Assembly (NCBI GenBank): GCA_002886105.1 | Contig: CP025776.1 | Coordinates: 1,240,001 to 1,304,000, forward strand | DNA length: 64,000 bases | Direction: 5' to 3' | From: Enterobacter sp. EA-1 | Lineage (GTDB): Bacteria > Pseudomonadota > Gammaproteobacteria > Enterobacterales > Enterobacteriaceae | Shown: positions 17,931 through 27,474 of the stretch, piece by piece | How positions within the stretch are numbered: the first letter of the stretch is position 1 | Layout of the letters: each line of letters starts with the position of its first letter | Notes under the pieces: generated by a model | Databases searched by the model: none | Seen by the model: the letters and a program-made list of their open reading frames with translations, nothing else | Told to the model about the DNA's origin: nothing | Program-made: the position numbers and the translations under genes

Positions 17931-18269
17931 TTAGCGCGGCAGGGTCAGGCGTTTGGGAAACAGGCTGACGACCGCGCGGAAATGGTTCATTGCTGTGATC
18001 ACCGCTTTCTTCTCTTCAAGCGTCAGCGCGTGCGGGCTGAGGGTCTGGCGGGCAGCGGGGACGCGGGCAAGAAAGAAGATCGCCGCCAGCGCGCGACTGT
18101 TTTCGTCGTACTGCTCGTCGCGTTTATCGCGTAAATCCTCGATAAAACGCGCCACCTCAGGCCAGCTATCGTCCCAGTGGCTGGCGCGGAGTTCGGCGAT
18201 ATGGTTCAGCCCGTTAAGCCGTTCTCCGGCGCTGAGCGGTACGCTGATGCGGTCTGCTGTGATAGCCAT
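17931..18269 (-). CDS. Early-region protein in the P2 orf/B position (DUF5347-like)
   Basis: An intact frame of 112 aa: MAITADRISVPLSAGERLNG, LNHIAELRASHWDDSWPEVA and LSPHALTLEEKKAVITAMNH. It is helical with no obvious motif. Homologues sit between Cox and A in enterobacterial P2-like prophages. A role in DNA replication is possible from position only. Confidence 0.7.
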   Translation of the reverse strand: MAITADRISVPLSAGERLNGLNHIAELRASHWDDSWPEVARFIEDLRDKRDEQYDENSRALAAIFFLARVPAARQTLSPHALTLEEKKAVITAMNHFRAVVSLFPKRLTLPR

Positions 18270-18306
18270 ACTCTCTCCTGTTTTCTTGTGAGCTTGCAAA
18301 AGCAAA

Positions 18307-18679
18307 TTCAGCTTAAGGATGTACCGGCGCGGTGATCGATATAGCGGCAGTCGATGGCCTGCTGCGTTAATTTGTCGCGCCAGGGCTTTCGATTGATCAG
18401 CGTACGGCTGCGTTTTCCGGCATTTTGCGCCGCAGAATAGTCGCGCGTCGGGGCTTTGAGCAGTATGCCTTCGTCAAGCCATTGCCAGACCAGACGTTCG
18501 CTGACACCGCGCATGGCGGCGAAATCTTTCACCGTCATCGCGTCGGACATCGCCGAGCGGATCAGCGTTTGCAGCGCGGGCAGCAGGGCAGACATCAGCT
18601 CATCCATTTGGCTATGGGTGAAATTCCTCGGATTGCATTTGAGAGTCGGATAACGGATGCGACGGCGTTGATTTTGCAT
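18307..18679 (-). CDS. cox: Cox/Apl-like excisionase and early regulator
   Basis: It sits as the first gene divergent from the repressor, the Cox/Apl place. MTVKDFAAMRGVSERLVWQW plus LDEGILLKAPTRDY form a winged-helix DNA-binding unit, followed by INRKPWRDKLTQQAIDCRYI as in Cox-type proteins. About 123 aa, with an N-terminal extension (MQNQRRRIRYPTLKCNPRNF) longer than P2 Cox (91 aa). The start may be internal. Expected roles are excision with integrase and repression of the repressor promoter. Confidence 0.7.
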
Positions 18680-18755
18680 CTGACATATCGCATTATCTCC
18701 TGTGGTTTGAAATGTACTGCACTGGCGTGCATTCTGGTCGATGCACAGTAATATA

Positions 18756-18771
18756 AATCGCAAATGCGATT
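18756..18771. promoter_or_regulatory. Operator-like palindrome between cox and CI
   Basis: AATCGCAAATGCGATT is a 16-bp palindrome with a 2-bp centre, placed in the 121-bp divergent promoter region 30 bp before CI. The same GCAAATGC core and layout recur at 422-437 upstream of ogr. It is a likely repressor or Cox binding site; which one binds is inference. Confidence 0.55.
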
Positions 18772-18800
18772 GTGTAAATCACTTTTCGAAGTTGGTATGC

Positions 18801-19655
18801 ATGAGTGAAAATAAGATGAGTGTTCAGGATGTGATTGAGCGCATTGCCGCGTCCTATTCCGTCTCCAGCCAGAAAGCGCTCGCCGAAGCGCTGGATGTGC
18901 CGGCGAACAATATCAGTAGCTGGATCCAGCGCGAGAGCGTGCCCTATAAAGCGGTGGTCAAATGCGCACTGGATACCGGGGCCGATCTGCACTGGCTGGT
19001 GGAAGGTGAGTTCGCAAATGCAAAATTAACCGATAAACCCGCGCCGAAGGGCAAGGCGTTGCTCAACGAGATTTTGTCGACCGGCGGTCGCCCGGTGCTG
19101 CGCCGAATCCTCGATGCGTACGGGTTTCAGATGCAAAAGATCTCGGTGATTTGCTGGATATCTCGTCCGGGACCATCAGCACCCCACTGGGTGCGGCGTG
19201 AGTTTTTCCCCGGCGATGTGGTGGTGACCTGTGCGCTGGATACCGGCGTGTCGCTGAACTGGCTGGCGACCGGCAAAGGCGAGATGTATCCCGCTGCGGC
19301 AACGTCGGCTGTGCAAAGCGAGGCGGCGCTGAGTATCCCGAAATATCGCCATGAGTCCGGCGAGCTGAAAGAGGCGGGTGAGTGGTTGCTGGATCGCAGT
19401 CTGGCGCCGTCGTCCGTCGACAGCCTGAATTTTATTGAAGGGCTGAATGCGGGCTGGCTGGTGGACACTTCCGCGCAAAAAATCGGTAACGGGCGCTGGT
19501 TTATCCGCATTGATGATGTGCTGGATGTGTTTGATGTGGTGCGCTTGCCGGGCGGCAAGGTGCGTCTTACCAATCATTCGGCGGATTTTGAGTGCAGCGT
19601 GACTGAGATTGAGCCGTTTGGTGTGGTGATTTTCACGCTGGAAAAACACGTTTAG
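18801..19655 (+). CDS. CI-type repressor with two tandem helix-turn-helix units
   Basis: Maintains lysogeny. The first Phage_CI_repr-type HTH unit covers about residues 5-70 (QDVIERIAASYSVSSQKALA, VPANNISSWIQRESVPYKAV, CALDTGADLHWLVEGE). A second, similar unit covers about 90-160 (LDISSGTISTWVRREFFPGD, CALDTGVSLNWLATGKGEMY) after correcting CCCCACTGGG at 19181-19190 to CCTGG and adding one A at 19138. The C-terminal domain (SLNFIEGLNAGWLVDTSAQK through VFDVVRLPGGKVRLTNHSAD) resembles the 186 CI oligomerisation domain. No LexA-like Ser/Lys self-cleavage motif is evident, so SOS induction would need another factor. Confidence 0.82.
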   Translation: MSENKMSVQDVIERIAASYSVSSQKALAEALDVPANNISSWIQRESVPYKAVVKCALDTGADLHWLVEGEFANAKLTDKPAPKGKALLNEILSTGGRPVLRRILDAYGFQMQKISVICWISRPGPSAPHWVRREFFPGDVVVTCALDTGVSLNWLATGKGEMYPAAATSAVQSEAALSIPKYRHESGELKEAGEWLLDRSLAPSSVDSLNFIEGLNAGWLVDTSAQKIGNGRWFIRIDDVLDVFDVVRLPGGKVRLTNHSADFECSVTEIEPFGVVIFTLEKHV

Positions 19656-19662
19656 GGCAACC

Positions 19663-20702
19663 ATGACGGTCAGCAAACAGAAAAACGGCAAGTGGCTGTG
19701 CGAGCTCTATCCGCAGGGGCGGGAGGGGCGGCGTATTCGTCGGCAGTTTCCTACTAAAGGCGAGGCCGAGGCCTTTGAGCGCTGGACGAAGCAGGAGGCG
19801 CAGGAGAAGCCTTGGCTTGGCGAAAAGAGGACCGCCGGCGGTTGGAGCGACCTTATTGCGCTGTGGTTTAAGCTGCATGGGCAGTCGCTGGCGGCCGGGA
19901 AATCGCGGATGGCGAAGCTGGAGATTGTCTGCCGGGGGCTCGGCGACCCGCTGGCGACGGAGCTGACCGCGAAGGTGTGGGCGCACTATCGCGATCGGCG
20001 TTTGAGCGGCGAAATCGATAATGGTTACACGCGCGACCCGGCGAACTGGAAGGTGAAGCCGGTGACGGTGAACCGTGAGCAGCAGTATCTCAGTGCGGTG
20101 TTTAACGAGCTGAGCCGGTTGGGGGAGTGGCAGCTGCCGAATCCGATCGAGGGGGGTACGGACGTTTCGCGAGAAAGAGCGCGAGATGACGTGGCTGACG
20201 CCGCCGCAAATCGCCACGTTGCTGGCGGCCTGTGACGCGTTCGGGAATCGCGATTTAACGCGGGTGGTGAAGGTGTGTCTTGCCACCGGCGCGCGCTGGC
20301 GCGAAGCGGAAAATCTTCAGCGCACGCAGCTTTCGGCCAATAAAATCACCTTTGTGAAAACCAAGGGCGGTAAGAACCGCACCGTGCCCATTCCGCAGTG
20401 GCTGTACGATGAGCTTGCGCCGTTGCAGGGGCAGATGTTCCAGCCGTGCTATCCGGCGTTCAGCAAAATGCTGGCGGCCACCGATATCGCGCTGGCCGAG
20501 GGGCAGAAAACCCATGTGCTGCGCCATACTTTTGCCGCGCATTTTATGACCAATGGCGGCAACATTCTGGTGCTGCAGCGCATTCTGGGTCACGCCAATA
20601 TCCGCGAAACCCTGCGTTACGCCCACTTCGCGCCCGATCATCTGGAAGAGGCGGTAACCCTGAACCCGCTGGCCCATTTTAATGGCGGCGGAAGTTGCAT
20701 AA
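19663..20702 (+). CDS. int: Tyrosine-recombinase integrase, P2 family
   Basis: Integrates and excises the element. The catalytic residues are visible: Arg in LATGARWREAENL, His-x-x-Arg in THVLRHTFAAHFM, His in RILGHANIRETL and Tyr in RYAHFAPDHLEE. The N-terminal arm- and core-binding part is intact (GKWLCELYPQGREGRRIRRQ). One break lies near 20155 (extra G in EGVRTFREKE). The end is probably at 20702 (HFNGGEVA) if one G at about 20690 is extra; the frame as written runs on to 20872, past the putative att site. It starts 7 bp after CI. Confidence 0.88.
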
Positions 20703-20789
20703 CCCTGCAATTTATTGCAGTGAAAGGGGGTGTAATGCATTGGTGGGTAACGATTGTTGGTGCAGTGTGGGGAGGGGGAGGGAAAAGCG

Positions 20790-20798
20790 TCTTAACTA
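20790..20798. repeat. Candidate right attachment repeat (attR side)
   Basis: TCTTAACTA, identical to positions 1-9, lies about 90 bp after the integrase stop, the usual att position in P2-like prophages. Host sequence with a T-rich stretch follows directly. Confidence 0.4.
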
Positions 20799-20912
20799 GT
20801 TTTTTTCGTTCTCTCTTCGAGGGTCGCCAACGGTCTTTCTGTCGTTTTGGTAAAAAATTAACCTTCTGGTGATGATTAATTTACAATGCCGCTTCGACCG
20901 GGAGGAGACGTG

Positions 20913-21346
20913 GTGAAGCGTATTTTTCATCCATATGCAGCAAAACGCGCGGCCCCGCGGCTGGCGTTGTTTTCGATCCTGCTGATCCTTGTCGCCCCGC
21001 TGATTTCCGTCTCGTTGCAACACGATTCGATGAACGCGATGGCGGGCATGCATCATGAGATGAACATGCCAATGCCTGACCATCATCAAATGTCGCATGC
21101 GCAAATGCGTCATCACGAAATACCCTCGCAGAGCATGCCGCTCGATCACGCACAAGCGTGTGGTTATTGCGTTCTGCTGGCGCACGTTCCCCGGTCTGAT
21201 TTTCCTTGTCGCCATGCTGCTACTGGGACGCGTATTGCGTATGCGTCTGACGCCCGAACGGCAAAAGTCTCGCACTGGCACTTCTTTCCCCGGCTCTGGC
21301 CGGACACCCGCGCACCGCCGCGCATCTGCTTTTTCTGACACGATAA
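20913..21346 (+). CDS. DUF2946 membrane protein, His/Met-rich
   Basis: Starts at GTG after a GGGAGGAG ribosome site. An N-terminal membrane segment (LALFSILLILVAPLISVSLQ) is followed by a Met/His-rich stretch (MAGMHHEMNMPMPDHHQMSH) and the DUF2946 core ACGYCVLLAHVPGLIFLVAM (repaired). About 143 aa. CCTGG is corrupted at 21188-21193, and another break lies near 21285. It sits directly upstream of a PepSY protein, and the Met/His content suggests copper or other metal handling. The function is not established. Confidence 0.75.
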
Positions 21347-21398
21347 TAGTGCCCGTACGCCCGGCGTAACGGCATCTTTGCTATTTCTGAGGAAAAGT

Positions 21399-22765
21399 AT
21401 GACTTCCTGCACCCCGCGTGCGGCGTGGCTGAACCTGCTACGACGCCTGCATTTTTACATCGGTCTGTTTGTGGGGCCGTTTATCTTTATCGCCGCCCTG
21501 ACGGGCACCTTATACGTGGCGACGCCGCAGCTCGAAAACGCGCTCTATCAGGATGCGCTTTACGGCGTGGAAAAGGGCGAACGCCAGCCGCTGGCGGAAC
21601 AGATTGCCGTTGCTGAGCTGGTGACTGGCGGGCATTTGCGTCTCCATGCGGTGCGCCCGAGGCCTGAGCGGTAACGATACGACGCGCGTGATGTTTGCCG
21701 ATCCGCAACTGGGTGAGTCGGAAACTCGCGCCATTTTTATTGACCCCATCACCTTGCAAGTGAAGGGCGATATGACGGTTTATGGCACCAGCGGGATTTT
21801 GCCGCTGCGCCAGTGGATAGATTACGCCCACCGTTCATTGTTGCTCGGCGATGTCGGGCGTATTTACAGTGAACTGGCGGCATCCACTGGATGTGGGCGG
21901 CGGCGCTGGGCGGCATTGTGTTGTGGTTTTTCACCCGACCAAAACGGCGGCTCAACAACCCGGTGCAACATCATCGCCGCTGGCATGTTTCGCTCGGCGG
22001 GATCTTTGCTGGCGGGGATGTTGCTATTCTCAGCAACCGGGTTGACTGGTCACAATGGGCGGGCGGCAATGTCGACCGCCTGCGCGCCGCGTTTGGCTGG
22101 ATGACTCCGCAAGTCAATACACAACTGCATGGCATGGCAATGATTGGCGATCCCCATGCGGAACACCATTCGCACCATGACGGCATGGAAATGCCTGATA
22201 TGCAGCTCGATTGGGTGCAGTTTGATGAAGTGCTGCAGAGTGCGCAGCAGGCCGGCATTTCCGCCACTAAGCTGGAGATCCGCCCGCCGCGTAGCGCCGA
22301 TAAAGCCCTGGACGGTAAGCGAAATCGATCGTCGCTGGCCCACGCAGGTTGATGCGGTCGCCATTGACGGCAGCAACATGGCGGTCATCGATCGCACCCG
22401 GTTTGCTGATTTCCCGTTGATGGCGAAACTCACGCGCTGGGGTGTCGATTTCCATATGGGCGTGCTGTTTGGTCTGCCGAATCAATTACTGCTGATCGTC
22501 TTTGGCAGCGCACTGTGTGATGATCGTGCTGGGCTACCGGCTTTGGTGGATACGCCGCCCGGCTCGCGCAGTCGCGAACCCGGCCGGAACATTGCTGTTC
22601 TGCTGGCTGAGTCTGAGTATGGCGGGGCGTGCGGTGACTGCGGTGCTGGCATTACTGCTGGGGCTGGCTTTACCGGTAATGGGAGTCAGTCTGTTGGTGT
22701 TTATACTGATGGATATCTTACGCTGGCGGCGTCATCGCCGGGGGACGCAGATCGCGGTGGGCTAA
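21399..22765 (+). CDS. PepSY-associated membrane protein
   Basis: An inner-membrane protein of about 450 aa with four or more membrane segments (LHFYIGLFVGPFIFIAALTG, WMWAAALGGIVLWFFTRPK, WHVSLGGIFAGGMLLFSATG, AVLALLLGLALPVMGVSLLV) and the PepSY_TM features. A His/Met-rich periplasmic loop (GMAMIGDPHAEHHSHHDGME) follows the second half. Breaks lie near 21657, 21885, 22045, 22305 (CCCTGG for CCTGG in KAWTVSEIDRRW) and 22525. Such proteins partner with TonB receptors or ferric/cupric reductases. It is probably co-transcribed with the DUF2946 gene. Confidence 0.8.
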
Positions 22766-22803
22766 CGAGCAAATGGCGCGGCTAACCCCGCGCTATTTGT
22801 TTG

Positions 22804-22874
22804 TGTAATTTTATCGTTACAGTTATCTGGTGTTGAAATGGCATTTAATTTGGCTGTGTAAAGAAATCGGTACG
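22804..22874 (+). promoter_or_regulatory. TyrR boxes upstream of aroF
   Basis: TGTAATTTTATCGTTACA (22804-22821) fits the TyrR consensus TGTAAA-N6-TTTACA closely. A second box, TGTAAAGAAATCGGTACG (22857-22874), is weaker at its right half, and a third possible one (TGTGGATTGAAATCTTTA) begins at 22878. The E. coli aroF-tyrA promoter likewise has three TyrR boxes for tyrosine repression. Confidence 0.7.
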
Positions 22875-22968
22875 AAATGTGGATTGAAATCTTTACCGCT
22901 TGTGGTATGGTTACGTCATCCTCGCAAGAGGGACAACTATCGCAAACGAGTCACACAGGATCGCAATC

Positions 22969-24044
22969 ATGCAAAAGACGCGCTGAACAACGTACACATC
23001 ACCGACGAACAGGTTCTGATCACACCGGATCAATTAAAAGCGACATTCCCGCTGACCACGGAGCCAAGAAGCGCAAATCGCGCAATCCCGCCAGACCATC
23101 TCCGATATCATTGCCGGGCGCGATCCGCGCTTGCTGGTGGTTTGCGGTCCTTGCTCTATTCACGATCCGGAAGCGGCGATTGAGTACGCCCGTCGATTTA
23201 AAGCCCTTGCCGCAGAGGTCAGCGATAGCCTCTACCCGGTGATGCGCGTCTATTTTGAAAAACCCCGTACGACCGTTGGCTGGAAGGGGCTGATTAACGA
23301 TCCGCACATGGATGGCTCGTTTGATGTGGAAGGCGGACTGAAGATTGCGCGTCGTCTGCTGGTTGAGCTGGTCAGCATGGGGCTGCCGCTGGCGACGGAA
23401 GCGCTGGATCCGAATAGCCCGCAGTTCCCCGGGCGACCTGTTTAGCTGGTCGGCAATTGGCGCACGCACCACGGAATCCCAAACACACCGCGAAATGGCC
23501 TCCGGTCTGTCGATGCCGGTGGGGTTCAAAAACGGTACCGACGGCAGCCCGGCCACGGCGATCAACGCCATGCGCGCTGCTGCAATGCCGCACCGCTTTG
23601 TCGGTATCAACCCGAGGGCTGGTCAGGTCTGCCTGTTGCAAACGCAGGGCAACCCGGACGGGCATGTGATTCTGCGCGGCGGTAAAGCGCCAAACTACAG
23701 CCCGGCGGACGTTGCACAGTGCGAAAAAAGAGATGGCTCAGGCGGGACTCAGGCCGTCGCTGATGGTAGATTGCAGCCATGGTAACTCCAATAAAGATTA
23801 CCGTCGCCAGCCTGCCGTTGCGGAATCCGTGGTTGCTCAGATCAAAGATGGCAACCGGTCGATTACCGGTTTGATGATTGAAAGCAACATCCACGAAGGC
23901 AATCAATCTTCTGAACAACCGCGCAGTGCCATGAAGTACGGCGTTTCCGTGACGGATGCCTGCATCAGTTGGGAAACCACGGAAGCGCTGCTGCGTGAGA
24001 TTGATAAAGACCTGCGCAATAGTCTGGCGACGCGTCTTGCTTAA
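22969..24044 (+). CDS. aroF: DAHP synthase, tyrosine-sensitive
   Basis: Condenses phosphoenolpyruvate with erythrose 4-phosphate in the first step of aromatic synthesis. [60 protein letters not shown] and [12 protein letters not shown] are family hallmarks. The length of about 357 aa is as in E. coli. Breaks: one A lost at 22975, an insertion near 23064, CCTGG to CCCCGGG at 23427-23433, CCAGG to CCCGAGGG at 23612-23619, and one near 23733. It is followed by tyrA after 9 bp, so an aroF-tyrA operon. Confidence 0.95.
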
Positions 24045-24053
24045 GAGGTTGTT

Positions 24054-25178
24054 ATGGTTGCTGAATTGACCGCGCTGCGCGATCAGATTGATGAAGTTGA
24101 CAAGGCGCTGCTGGGATTACTGGCGCGCCGCACCGGAACTGGTGGCGCAAGTCGGCGAAGTGAAAAGCCACTATGGCTTGCCTATTTATGTCCCCGAGCG
24201 TGAGGCGACCATGCTGGCGTCGCGCCGGAAAGAAGCCGAGTCGCTGGGGGTCCCGCCGGATCTGATTGAAGATGTACTGCGCCGTGTGATGCGTGAGTCC
24301 TACTCAAGCGAAAACGATAAAGGTTTTAAAACGCTCTTTCCTGCATTGCGTCCGGTGGTCATTGTCGGCGGCGGTGGGCAGATGGGACAACTGTTTGCCA
24401 AAATGCTGACGCTGTCCGGCTATCAGGTACGCATTCTGGAAAAAGAGGATTGGGCACAGGCTGAGGCGCTGGTGGCGGATGCCGGTATGGTGATTGTCAG
24501 CGTGCCGATCCACGTTACCGAGCAGGTGATCGCGAAGTTGCCCGCGCTGCCGGATGATTGCATTCTTGTTGATCTTGCGTCGGTAAAAGTGGCCCGCTCC
24601 AGAGGCCATGCTGGCGGCGCACCCGAGGGCCTGTATTGGGATTACACCCGATGTTTGGTCCGGACAGCGGCAGTCTTGCCAAACAAGTGGTGGTCTGGTG
24701 CGATGGAAGGCAGCCGGAAGCGTACCAGTGGTTTCTGGAGCAGATTCAGGTGTGGGGTGCGCGTTTGCACCGTATCAGCGCTGTTGAACACGATCAGAAC
24801 ATGGCCTTTATCCGAGGCGCTGCGGCACTTTGCCACCTTCGCTTATGGGCTGCACCGGCGGAAGAGAATGTTCAGCTTGAGCAATTGCTGGCGCTTTCTT
24901 CGCCAATCTACCGCCTTGAACTGGCGATGGTTGGCCGACTGTTTGCTCAGGATCCGCAGCTTTATGCCGACATTATTATGTCGTCGTCCAGCAATCTGGC
25001 GTTGATCAAGCGCTACTATAAACGTTTCGGCGAGGCGATTGGTTTGCTGGAGCAGGGAGACAAACAGGCGTTCATCGACAGCTTCCGTAAAGTGGAGCAC
25101 TGGTTTGGCGATTATGCCCAGCGTTTCCAGAGTGAAAGCCGCGTGCTATTGCGCCGGGCGAACGACAGCCGCCAGTAA
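24054..25178 (+). CDS. tyrA: Chorismate mutase / prephenate dehydrogenase (T-protein)
   Basis: A bifunctional tyrosine-pathway enzyme. The N-terminal mutase helix ([38 protein letters not shown]) spans residues 1 to about 90. The NAD-binding dehydrogenase starts at [20 protein letters not shown]. It has the standard length of 373-374 aa. Breaks occur at 24127-24136, 24594-24605, 24622-24630, 24810-24815 and near 24852, several where CCTGG or CCAGG is expected. It is translated from the aroF operon. Confidence 0.95.
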
Positions 25179-25202
25179 TCTGAAAGCCGTTTATACTGAA
25201 AA

Positions 25203-25229
25203 GCCAGTGGTTACCCGCTGGCTTTTTTT
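25203..25229 (+). terminator. aroF-tyrA terminator
   Basis: GCCAG/CTGGC stem extended by partial inner pairing, followed by seven T, 25 bp after the tyrA stop. Confidence 0.8.
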
Positions 25230-25246
25230 CATTTAAGGGACGCGCA

Positions 25247-26116
25247 ATGGCTGAGTTGAAAACGCTGTTTGATTACACCGGGCATTTACCGGAATGTCCG
25301 ACTGGAGCGAACCGGAGCAGGCGCTCTACTGGGCTGATATCCGGAAGGGGAGATCCATCGCTATCATCTGGCAACTGGCGAGCATACGGTGCTGTCGTTT
25401 CCGGAGGAAGTCGGCTGTTTTGCGCTGCGGGAAAAGGGCGGTTTTATCGTGGCGATGCGTTACGCCATCTGGTTAACGGATCCGCGTGGCCTGTTGCGGC
25501 AAAAGTGTGCGATAACCCGTCGAATCCGCAACTGGCGCGCTTTAACGATGGCGGTACCGATCCCCGGGGGCGTTTTTATGCCGGCACGTTTTGGGGGCCG
25601 GGCGATTACAACGGCGCGCTGTTGTTGCGTATTGATAATGATTTAACGCCGAAAGTGGTGCAGTGCGACATTCATGGCGCCAACGGGCTGGCATTTAGCC
25701 CGGGGATGGACAGTGGATGTTTACCTCTGATACGCCCAACGGTGTGATCTATCGTACGCCGTTGGACCAACAGGGGAGCCGGGTAAACGTGAACTCTTCC
25801 ACCGGTTTAAGGCGGGTGAAGGTATCCCGGATGGCGCTGCCGTTGATGTTGAAGGGTGTTACTGGAGCGCTATTTTTGACGGCTGGCGTATTGTGCGTTT
25901 TTCGCCGCAGGGAGAACGGCTGGAGGAATATCCTCTGCCTGTTCGTTGCCCGACGATGGTCTGTTTTGGCGGTGAGGATATGAAAACGCTTTTATCACCA
26001 CCACGCGGGAAAATATGGACGCTGAGGAAGTGGCGCAATATCCGCTTTCGGGGGCGATCTTCACCCTGCCAGTTAGTGTGGCAGGAATGAAGAAATCGCT
26101 GTTCAAAGAGCGTTAA
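25247..26116 (+). CDS. SMP-30/gluconolactonase-family protein
   Basis: A six-bladed beta-propeller hydrolase type, about 290 aa. [54 protein letters not shown] (the metal-binding N-D-G/D-P-R-G region) and [16 protein letters not shown] are characteristic. The substrate is probably a sugar lactone but is not shown by sequence. Breaks lie near 25300, 25345, 25485, 25705, 25783 and 25995. The stop overlaps that of pheA, which converges. Confidence 0.82.
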
Positions 26117-27269
26117 ACGGGCTCAACCGGCACCACATTTTCGCTCGGGTAGCAACCCAGCACTTTCAGTGAGCGGGTAATCTCATTCAGCTCGCGCAAC
26201 GCTTTTGCATCCCATCGGATTGCAGGTTAGCCTGAACATCCAGATAAAACATCTCTTCCCACGGGTTGCCATTAATCGGGCGCGATTCCAGTTTCGTCAT
26301 GATGACGTTGTGCTTGCGCAGCATTCAGCAGTGCTTCAACCAGTGCGCCAGCCTGCTGGCCGGTGGCCATCAGCAGTGTGGTTTTCGCCGGTACCTGATC
26401 GGAAACGTCAATTGCTTTACGCGCCAGCACCACAAACCGCGTAATGTTTTGCGTCTGGTTCGCCGGGTTGCGTTCCAGTACCTGAAGTCCATACAGGGCG
26501 CCGCCCGCTTCGCTGCCCAGCGCCGCGACATCGGCGGAATTGGCCTGTGCGACTTTTCCATCGCCGCAGAGGTGCTTTCGCAATATTCAATCTTCCACTG
26601 CGGGTAGCGGTTCAGGAACTGGCTGCACTGCTGGAACGGCTGCGGGTGGCTGTAAACGGTTTTAATCTGCTCCAGATCGGTCGAGCCGGAAACCAGCACG
26701 CAGTGATCGATAGGCACCGTCAGCTCGCCCACAATCGACAACGTGGTGTGCTGCAGTAAATCGTATACGTCGTTAATTGCGCCTGAGCTGGTATTTTCCA
26801 GCGGCACGACGGCGTAATCCGCACAGCCGGTTTCCACCTGATTGAAGATATCGTGGAACTTCAGGCAGCCGCTTTCAATAAACTCCTCAAAATGGCGCGC
26901 AGCATACTGGCGGGCTGCCAGATGGGAATAAGAACCTTTGGGACCGAGAAACGCGATGCGGGCGGAATGGGGATTGATCTTATTCAGATGCTGCTGGAGC
27001 AGCGCTTGCTGAGTCAGAACGGAGTCTTCGATGATCAACTGGAAACAGGCGGGTAATGGGCATCCAGATGATGCGCTTTACCCAGTTGAATCAGACGTTC
27101 CAGCAAGTCGCGCTCGCGATCGATGTCGCGGACCGGGCGGTGCGAATGCAGTTTGGCTTTGCCGACTTCGACAGAGAGCTGGCGTCGTTCGGCGAGCAGC
27201 GTCAGTAACTGTTCATCCAGCGCACTGATTTTTTACGCGTAAATCCAGTAAGGGGTTTTCAGCCGTCAT
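26113..27269 (-). CDS. pheA: Chorismate mutase / prephenate dehydratase (P-protein)
   Basis: The N-terminal mutase domain ([40 protein letters not shown]) is followed by the dehydratase ([40 protein letters not shown]) and the C-terminal ACT domain that binds phenylalanine ([40 protein letters not shown]). About 385 aa. Breaks lie near 27225, 27050, 26555, 26320 and 26210. It is controlled by the pheL attenuator upstream. Confidence 0.95.
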
Positions 27270-27292
27270 GTTGTTGCCTTTAATTGTTATCA

Positions 27293-27320
27293 AAAAAAAA
27301 GCCTCCCGGTGTGGGGAGGC
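27293..27320 (-). terminator. pheA attenuator terminator
   Basis: The minus strand reads GCCTCCCC ACACC GGGAGGC followed by nine T, between pheL and pheA. A competing antiterminator arm (GCGGGAGGC-like sequence at 27360-27370) lies just after pheL, as in the classic phe attenuator. Confidence 0.85.
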
Positions 27321-27370
27321 CTTATTGTTCGTCTTCGCATTCTTTATCACAAAACGAATCGCCTCCCGGT

Positions 27371-27417
27371 TCAGGGGAAGGTAAAAAAGAATGCGAAGAA
27401 GAACGGTACACGTTCAT
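27371..27417 (-). CDS. pheL: Phe operon leader peptide
   Basis: Read with one A restored in the ATGAAACG start, this gives the 15-residue peptide MKRVPFFFAFFFTFP, close to E. coli PheL with seven Phe codons. As deposited (ATGAACG) the frame is shifted and opens into an unrelated 63-aa frame. Ribosome stalling at the Phe codons under starvation favours the antiterminator and pheA expression. Confidence 0.85.
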
Positions 27418-27474
27418 GCGGTTTTCCTTTGAGTGACCGAAGTACAGTACCCGTACTGTTTTCTTTCTGTCAAT

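Larger units (their letters stand above)
1..20798. mobile_element. P2/186-like prophage lacking capsid genes (tailocin-like)
   Basis: A continuous P2-type gene set runs from ogr at the left to integrase at the right, bounded by a 9-bp repeat (1-9 and 20790-20798). Tail, baseplate, fibre, spike, lysis, replication, repressor and integrase genes are present. Portal (Q), terminase (P, M), scaffold (O), capsid (N) and head completion (L) genes are absent, and only about 450 bp separate X from gene A. Gene S is also missing between R and V. The left boundary is uncertain because the window begins there. Family membership is clear; the tailocin role is inferred from gene content. Confidence 0.85.

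Noticed and set aside
20703-20872. C-terminal extension of integrase past the att repeat
   Set aside because: The extra residues are low-complexity and unlike P2-family integrases; a one-base error gives a normal end at 20702.
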